Below are positions 11,101 to 20,100 of a stretch of 24,049 nucleotides of DNA, piece after piece. Below the pieces are notes generated by a model. The model was not told where the DNA came from and did no database searches. It was given only the letters and a program-made list of their open reading frames with translations. This stretch comes from Plantago elongata. Its lineage: Eukaryota > Streptophyta > Magnoliopsida > Lamiales > Plantaginaceae. Every line of letters starts with the position of its first letter. Within the stretch, counting starts at the first letter, position 1. The stretch lies in assembly GCA_036897095.1 (NCBI GenBank), contig JAYMSP010002480.1, forward strand, positions 1 to 24,049. The letters run 5' to 3'. Made by a program: the position numbers and the translations under genes.

Positions 11101-14100
11101 ATTACATGAATTTATTACTTCCTAACCCTCAAGTTTAGAAAAATTAATGCGTGTTCAAGTTTAATTTAATTACTTTTAGACCCCCTAAGGATATGGATGG
11201 AAGTTCAATCTCCACAACGTGAATTTAATAATGGCAGTGCTTATATAAGTTAGAAACTAACGAAACTCGGGCTGATGTGTATTCGGCAGTATTCAAGGGG
11301 TCTGTAAATAGCCCGTCATTAGATTCAGAATTCTTTGTTAGCATTTGTGGTTCGTTTATCTTATACAGAGTGATTGTGATCTATATAGACGGGGGTGTCA
11401 AAATGGGTCAAAACCTATTACCCATCTATACCCAACTAGTTTAAATTGTGCATAACCTGTCCTTTTAATATATAGGACAAATAGTTTGACAACGAAGCGC
11501 AACTCAGTTGGTAAGACGCTTCACCTCCAACCAATAGGTCGGGAATTTGACTCACCGTTTAGCCGTTTCAAAAAAAAAAAAAAGGACCAAATAGTTTACC
11601 CATATATGACCCATATAGGTCAGACTAATAGTTAAATAGTAACTCGGGAAACAGTTGAGGATATCAGGATACAAACTTAATGAAATGTTGTCACAATTTG
11701 ATGGAAATAGGGGCTGGGTGGCAGGGTAAATAAGCTAACACCTTGATTGATATTTGGTTTCGAGTTCTAACTGGATAAGCAAGATCTCATAAAAAAAATA
11801 CGTGCAATCACTGTACATCTCTAATCCAGCAATAAGTTATAGTAACTTAATAAACTGCGTATTATGAGATTTTAGGTGACAAATGATTGTATACCTATTT
11901 CATAAAAACTATACCTCACCCGCTTACACCCCTAGTGTTTATATAATGAAACAGTACATTACTAACATTTTACCGTTATCTGAAGCTATTGGTAAGTAGA
12001 CTTCACTAGCATCACATTAACAATTTCCGAGGTGATAGGAAATTGGAAATGTGAAGCTAGTGAAATCTACTTAACAATAGCTTCAGATAACGGTTAAATG
12101 TTGGTAATGTACTGCTTCATAATGTAAGCACCGAGTGACGCACTGCATGGACCAAAAACATTGGAAATGCTGATGCATGTCTAACTTTGTCCTCCAAAAT
12201 AGAGACACATTTTGCAATCTTGATTCATGTTGATATTCTTTGCTTCTTGTGTTCCCACTCATTCATGTTGTTCAATGAGCAGGCAATGAAGTTGAATGTG
12301 AACAACTTGTTTGGATTCCAAAAAAACCTGGTCTAAGTGTTCCTTTCAATACTTATATTTGGCGAAGGGGCACTATTCCTATGTGGTGGGGTGCAGAGTT
12401 AAAACTTACTGCTGCAGAAGCTGAAATATATGTGGCAGATCGGGACCCTTATAAAGGAAGTGCTGAGTATTATCAGAGGTTGACTCAAAGATATGATTCA
12501 AGAAATTTGGATGTTGCTTTGTCAGGGAGTCAGAAACGAAGTGCATTAGTCCTTATAGTGTGTGTCAACCTACTAAGAAATGGGGAAGGGAAATCTGAAT
12601 CCCTTTTGGTTCATCATTTTGAAGAATCATTAAATTACATTCGTTCTACTGGTAAACTTCCTTTTACTAGAATCCATTTGATCAATTATGATTGGCATGC
12701 TAGTGTTAAATTGAAAGGAGAACAGAAAACGATTGAAGGACTTTGGTATCTTCTAAAAGCACCAACAGTGTCTATTGGTATTTCTGAGGGTGATTATCTC
12801 TCCTCCCGTGAACGAATTAACAACTGCAAAGGTGAAATTATCTGTAATGATGGCTATGATGGTGCTTTCTGCATAAGATCCCATCAAAATGGAGTTATAC
12901 GTTTCAACTGTGCCGATTCTTTGGATAGAACAAATGCTGCTAGTTTCTTTGGTGCACTCCAGGTTTTCATGGAGCAGTGCAGACGATTAGGTATATCACT
13001 GGATAGCGATTTGGCACAGGATTATAATTCACCTGGTAATTATGCTGGAAATGTTGCCCCATTGCCACCTGGCTGGGAGAAACGATCTGATGCTGTGACT
13101 GGAAAATCATATTTCATTGATCACAATACTAGGACCACAACTTGGAATCATCCATGTCCTGATAAACCTTGGAAGAGGTTTGATATGACCTTTGAGGAGT
13201 TCAAGAGATCAACGATCTTGTCACCTGTCTCTCAGCTATCCGATATTTTCTTGATTGCTGGCGACATTCATGCAACTTTGTATACGGGTTCAAAGGCCAT
13301 GCACAGCCAAATTCTCAGCATTTTTAGCGAGGAAGCAGGAAAGTTCAAACAGTTTTCTGCTGCACAGAATTTGAAAATCACACTACAGAGAAGATATAAG
13401 AATGCTGTCGTAGATAGCTCTCGTCAAACTCAGTTAGAGATTTTTCTTGGACTAAGATTGTTCAAGCATTTCCCTTCAGCAATGACACAGCCACTACAAG
13501 TATGTAATCTCTAGATCTTTGTAGAAGTTGTCCCTCAGGTGTTCATCTATGCTAAAAATGTTAGACGTAATGAAGATCTATGGTGGGGAGAAACGGAGTA
13601 TATTATTTCTATTATATCTGTCATACTTGGATTAAGTTTTCTATGCATGTCTTCAGAATGGTCTTGGCATCAAGTAGTAGTATTTCATGACAGGTACCTT
13701 CTCGCCCTTTTGGATGCTTTCTGAAACCAGTTTCAAGCATGTTTTCAACCTCCGATGGTGGAGCCAGTCTTCTCAGTTTTAAAAGAAAGGACCTCATATG
13801 GGTATGAGAGTTGGTGTTTAGTGCTCTTTACGGCTCATTTATTTCTTTGAAATCGTATTACTTTTGCTAGCGTCTTTTTTGTATCTGGTACATCCACTTC
13901 ATAAACTCATTCTGGTTGTCTGTATATAATAGGTTTCTGCACAAGCTGCTGATGTTGTTGAACTCTTTATCTATCTTGGCGAACCCTGCCATGTTTGTCA
14001 GCTTCTTCTGACAATTGCTCATGGTGCAGATGATACTACATTTCCATCAGCCGTTGATGTGAGAACTGGTCGCTGCCTTGATGAACTGAAACTTGTTCTT

Positions 14101-17100
14101 GAGGTCCGGTATACCTCTTGTGATTATGTTGCTTGCCTATTTTTGATTTAATATTTTCTTAGGTTTAATTGCCTACCCTTTTCACTTTATTTTTACTCTG
14201 TCACATATCGATCTTCTTAATCCGGGATAGGCATTTCCCTCTAGATTATATGTTTCTTCAGTTGACTGGTGCATATACTGGTTTCTCATCATTTTTGCTT
14301 TGGTACCTAGCTTGGTAGCGATGGCAATACTATCTTTAAAACCTTCTTACTGGTAGTACAGGAAAGCTCTATTGCAGATTAGCTGTTATCCTTGGAATTA
14401 ATACAATCAAGGAGATATGAGATCTATAAATTTCCTTTTCTTGGTTGTAGAGACATTTTTTTTAGTACAGGAAAGCTCTAATGCAGATTAGATCTAGACC
14501 CTCTAAGCTCGTTAATTCATATTTATTTTCTTTATCTTAGATCTAGTATATTACTGGAATAAGGAAACGTTCTTTCCATCTAGGAGCAGCAAAGCTCTCC
14601 TCACTTATTCCTCTTGACAATTCTATATTATAAACTTAATCCTTTTGACCAGTTCAAGTATTATTGAGTTGATCTAGACGTAGCATGTTAATTCAGCTTT
14701 ATTGATTTTTTTTGTATCTAGTAGACTAGTACCATGTCGAGTACTACTGAAATAAGGAAACATTCTTGCCATCTAGGAGCACCAAAGCTCTCTTCTCACT
14801 AATTCCTCTGGACAATATCTATATATAAACTTACTCCTTTTGATCAGTTCAAGTATTATGAAGTTGATCTAGATCTAGTAAAATAATCCATGAATAGAGA
14901 AGGGGCATGGTTATGTGTGTGAGAACGAGAATTTGGTCTATGATAGAGTAGTGTGAAAACTGTGCTATTTGTACTTTTGCTTATGTAAGAAGCAAGAAAG
15001 AATTTTTTTAGAGGAAATGAGACAGATTTTAAATTTACATTTGGTGATGAAGGACTGTGGTTTAAAATTAACTGTTTACAGGGAGCTTCTATACCTCAAT
15101 GTGCAAATGGAACAAACATTCTGATCCCGTTAGCAGGACCTACTAGCGCAGAAGATATGGCTGTAACGGGGGCTGGTGCACGGGCGCAAGAAAATTCCAA
15201 CCCTTCCATGCTATACGACTTTGAAGAACTGGAAGGAGAATTAGATTTTCTTACTCGTGTTGTGGCTCTTACTTTTTATCCTACTGTGGCTGGAAGAGGC
15301 CCAATGACACTTGGGGAGGTATGTGAAATCAAGTAAATAATACTATCCCAGATTGAAATTTCCAGAAATTAATGTTTTGTGGTACATACAATGTGTGTAT
15401 TGGCCTCTCTGCAAATATGCATTTAGCTCTTATGGAAAGATTAATGTAAACCGGCCAAGTATATTTTAGGAAGCATGTTGCCCCTGCTTCCCTTTCCCTC
15501 TTAAATGATATGACTTTGTGTTGCAATATGCACAGGTAGAGATTCTCGGGGTGTCTCTTCCATGGAAATCAATCTTTTGCCATGAAGATGTCGGTCTGAG
15601 GTTTTGTGAGAACATTGATTCTCATCGAAAGAGAGCCCACTCTTTGCATTCTGAAACCGAAGCTAATCCTTTTGCTTCACTAGTGATGAATGACAATGGG
15701 CTTCCATCAACTCTATCAGTTTCATCTACCAACACTTTTGTTGACTTTTTGACTGGGGAAGTAGGATTTTCAGACTCCATTTCTCGACCAATTGGCGAGC
15801 CTATTGTTCATGAAGGGGGTGATTTACTTGACTTCTTGGATGATCCTCTTGCCCAGCCAGTTTCTGATACTATCAACGTTTCCAAGGTCATTCCTACTAA
15901 AGAATTTTCAGATGATGGTTCTCAACAGTACATTAGATCTTTTAAAGTCCTTGCAGGGCCTCACTGGGTAAGGTTTCTAGCTTATCTTTTCAACAATTCC
16001 ATATGTTCTCTGTTAGTCTGTACACTGACATGTTCATTTTTTGTCCTAGTTTTATGTCAGATGATGATTCCCTTTTTCTGTTTTGCTGTACTATTAGTTA
16101 TATAACAGAAGCCACTGGCATATTGTATATATTGCCATCTAATCGGCTGTTACTTTTTTATTTTCATTATGTTAAGTATCCAATTTTCACTATGTAATTA
16201 TGTTAAACATTTAACATTATGGTTTAAGATTAACTTGAGCTCAAAGTTGATACTGGTTGATTAGAAAAAGAAAAAAATATGCAGGTACGGAAATATATTG
16301 AAACCTGTTTTCATGTTTATAAGTTGTGAAGGTATTCTAAAATCTAAATCTAACCTCATTGTTTTCAAAATCTCAGCAGGACAGAAGATTAGATTACATG
16401 GAATCTATGAGACTTGAGGTAGAACGATTACAGTTGAATCTTTCTGCTGCTGCAAGGAATAGAGCTCTCTTATCGATAGGCATTGATCCTGCCAGTATCA
16501 ATCCTAATATGCTGCTTGAAGATTCATACATGGGAAGATTATATAGGGTGGCAAGTAACCTTGCATTGCTTGGGCATGTTTCAGCTGAAGACAAATTAAC
16601 AGCTTCAATTGGCCTTGAGATAGCTGTTGATGAAAATGCTGTTGATTTCTGGAATATTACATCGATTGGGGATGGGTGTTCAGGTGGCGCATGCCAAGTT
16701 CGTGCTGAAACTGGCGAAACTGTTGGTTTACCATCGTCCAGGGATTCAGGATTGACCTTTAAGTGTTATGAATGTAGACGAAAGGTTTGTAAGTTTTGTT
16801 GTGCTGGTAAAGGAGCTCTTCTGCTCACGACTAATATTTCAAAAGAGGCTTCAAGCAATAATAGCATAAATGGCCAGGGAGGATCAGCACATGGTTATTC
16901 TGCTACTCCAACTTCAAATCGCATGCCAACACTTGATGGGGTTATCTGTAAAGAGTGCTGCCAGGAAGTTGTCCTTGATGCGTTGATTTTGGATTATTTG
17001 AGAGTTTTGATTAGCTTACGACGGAAAAATAGGGTAAGTGATGCTGCAGTTGAGGCCTCGAATAATTTTGTTGGATTGTCACCAAGAAGTTTAAGAGATC

Positions 17101-20100
17101 CGATTCTAACCAGTGAAGAGACCGTTACTGTCGTGGATAAGTTAACAAACGGGGCCGAATCACTTGCAGAGTTTCCCTATGCCAGCTTTCTTTACCCGGT
17201 AATGTACCCCCACCCCCTGGGAAAAAAAACTCACAGACATTACTTGAAGTTCATGGTTGTAGTTGTTCTTAAGTTTTGTTTTTAATACTCACATACAGAT
17301 CACTGCCGCAAAAGTAATGATAATGATTCCTTTCGACATGAAGCAGCTGAAATTAAAATCCCAAACTCAGTATGTTAGTGCACCTAGAACTCTTTCTGTC
17401 ATGGTTCCTTGGAGGTCTTCTCCCCAACCATTTTTCTTCCTCTTATATGATTCAGACTCATTTATCCTCTGACAGTGATCAATAGATGTTCCTTTCTTCT
17501 TAGTTGCACATGCATAATCATATTCAATTATTTCTACTCTTATATTGGCTATCTTAAATTCTCACTGTCCCATGTGCCATCTCCCATTGCCGTCTTCTAT
17601 GTTGGGGTTATAATAGTTCTGTTCTTCTATTTAACGTTAATAGAAAAGGGTAGTAGACACTTGACAGGCTTATTGATTATAATAAGCAGTGATGCCACAA
17701 AGATTGAAATAGTTGAAATTAAACATGTAGTTTAAGTATTCATGGAAAGGATAGGGAGGGCAGAAGGATATTAAAGATGGTGCTTTGATCTTGGTTCCTT
17801 GGAAACATAGGAAATTAAATCAGTAGTAGGTTATAGGCGTGTATCATCTGTTGATGCATTATCCAGTTACTATTTAATAAGATAACTAGAATGTGAGAAC
17901 ACGCTACGCGTATTGTGGCATCTACTTACAAATAATTAAGTGAATATATGAATGTAATTGATGTCGTTGTTTCTGATAATGAATTGCCCTTTTTTCCAGT
18001 TGAATTGGTGTTTAAGTTAGTGCAAATTGATCTGTTTAAACTCAATTGGAGAAGATAGAGAAGAATGATTAGTTGAATTAGAGTTTGAAATTTAATTAGA
18101 GAACTATTGTACTTTTTCGAATGATCGTTAGGGTTGCATTAGGGCTTGTAATTTAATTAGATTAAACAGACTATTTTTTGTATCTATAGATTAATTTACA
18201 TACTTATTACAAATTAGTACTCAATTGTAGAACTTCAATAGTTTTCCACTTATGTATACACTATAATACTGTAGACCTTAAAACAATAAATAGTTTATAT
18301 AATGTGAGTGACAGGTAACACTCCGGCTGCCTTGAATGCATGTGTTTGTGTGAGTACTTGCTATTAGAGCATCGCTCCCTGCCTTTTAGCTGTGCGTTTT
18401 TTATATGCAGGTTGAGACAGCAGCAACTTCAGCTCCTTTGGCATCCTTGATTACTCCTTTAAATTCTGGCTCACAAGATTCATATTGGAGGGCTCCTCCT
18501 AGTGTCTCATCTGTGGAACTTGTAATTGTCCTTGGCAATATTTCTGATGTTTCTGGTGCTGTTCTCCTTGTAAGTCCTTGTGGCTATTCAATGTCTGATG
18601 CTCCTACTGTAAGTCTGCTTTCTCCTGACTTATTATGAATGCATGCACAATGAACTCATCATTAAAGTTTAGTCTTGTTTCTACCTACAGATCTGCAAGT
18701 TCTTTTGCTTGTGTTTTATACCTGATGTTTTGTAGACTTATACATGGTTTTTCAGAGGTTTCTGTTCAAAATAATACTGAATGAAAGAGCAATATATATC
18801 CTCATGAACTGAAAAAAGTTAAGACTTAAAGAGTGAAAACCCTCAACTTTAGAGGATCATATTTGTGTTAAATATGTATTGAATTGTTATGCAACAAACC
18901 AGAAAAATCTTTCCCGCCCCCAATAAAAAACATTTTAGAGAAAAATATCACTGCTGCTTCCATTAATTGCTTTCCACAGAGCATTAAGAACACAAAAAAT
19001 CCTTGTTCTCCTGTGGCCGTTACCTAAGTTCTGTAGTGAAAGCTGCCACGTGACGGAAAATTTCTGACATGGTTTTCATATTTATATTTACGAGACTCTC
19101 GATTCAAGACATTTGGTCTTTAAGCAACAACAGTGTACGAGCCTTCTTTGCTGCTATTGATTGTTTTTACCGCCTTTCCTCTCTATGGGCATCTGTTTAT
19201 ATTTGTTTTTTCTTTTATCTGCCTTCTTCTTTTGTGTGTGTGTGTGTGCTCCCTTTAACTTGGAAGAAAATTATCACATGGTATCCCTGTTTGAGTGCTT
19301 ATGAGAATATCATATCATACTTCAAATATCTATTCCAGGTGCAAATATGGGCCAGTGATAAAATAGACAATGGTAAAGGATCATGTATGGGAAAATGGGA
19401 TTTGCGGTCTTTCATTTCATCTTCATCTGAACTCTGTGGACCGGATACATCAATTAATGATGGTAAAGTTCCCAGGCATTTGAAATTTCCCTTCAAGAAT
19501 GCTGTCCGATGCCGCATTATTTGGATAACAATCCGTCTTCAGAAAGCTGGATATAGTTCCATCAATCTTGATAAAAACTTCAGTGTTTTGTCTTTCGATG
19601 AAAATCCCTTCGCGGAACCAAACAGGCGTGCCTCTTTTGGAGGTCAAATAGACAGTGAACCATGCATTCATGCTAAAAAAATTCTAGTAGTCGGTAGATC
19701 TGTGAGAAGTGATGTAGGGACGTCGTCAAAGGGATCTGACTCGGTAAATGTGAGAAATTGGTTAGAAAGAGCTCAACAGCTGAACAGATTCAAGGTGAAA
19801 TTTATTCACTCCTTACTGGAATTTAGATTTAATCATGATCACTGTAATTGTTAATTGTTGTTGTGTCTTATCAGCTCATTTTTTATCTTTTAACCCGCTA
19901 ACCCCCTTTTCCCTTTTTTCTTGGAGCTAAGCAATCTTCATCCCTTTTCAGGTTCCTGTTGAGGTTGAGAGGTTGATGGACAGTGATCTTGTTCTGGAGC
20001 AATTCATATCCCCTGTTTCACCCCAGTTGGCTGGATTTCGTTTGGATGGTTTTAGTGCAATAAAGCACCGAGTTTACCATTCACCTTCTGCTGATGTAAA

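Larger units (their letters stand above)
9890..12282 (+). other. SAC9 intron 2 (2393 bp), a nest of small transposable elements
   Basis: Bounded by ACAG/GTAATA and GAGCAG/GCAATG. It is the longest coding-region intron and holds, left to right, a possible Stowaway-like remnant (about 10673-11000), a degraded hAT-like element (about 11391-11935), a SINE nested in it (11488-11583), and a long foldback (11935-12131). A 16-bp inverted repeat (10159-10174 against 11247-11262, AAGTTAGAAACTAACG) may mark a further short element. Stretches between these show nothing recognisable. Confidence 0.8.

Noticed and set aside
11488-11569. Functional tRNA gene
   Set aside because: Boxes A and B are present, but stems are too degenerate, and the A-tail with flanking duplications identifies a SINE.
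13539-13724. Separate small gene between exons 3 and 4
   Set aside because: It is intron 3 plus an out-of-frame reading of exon 4.
19069-19338. N-terminal extension of exon 10 as coding
   Set aside because: Low-complexity F/Y/S-rich sequence with a TG microsatellite; a good acceptor (TTCCAG) precedes the conserved VQIWASDK, and exon 9 joins in phase there.
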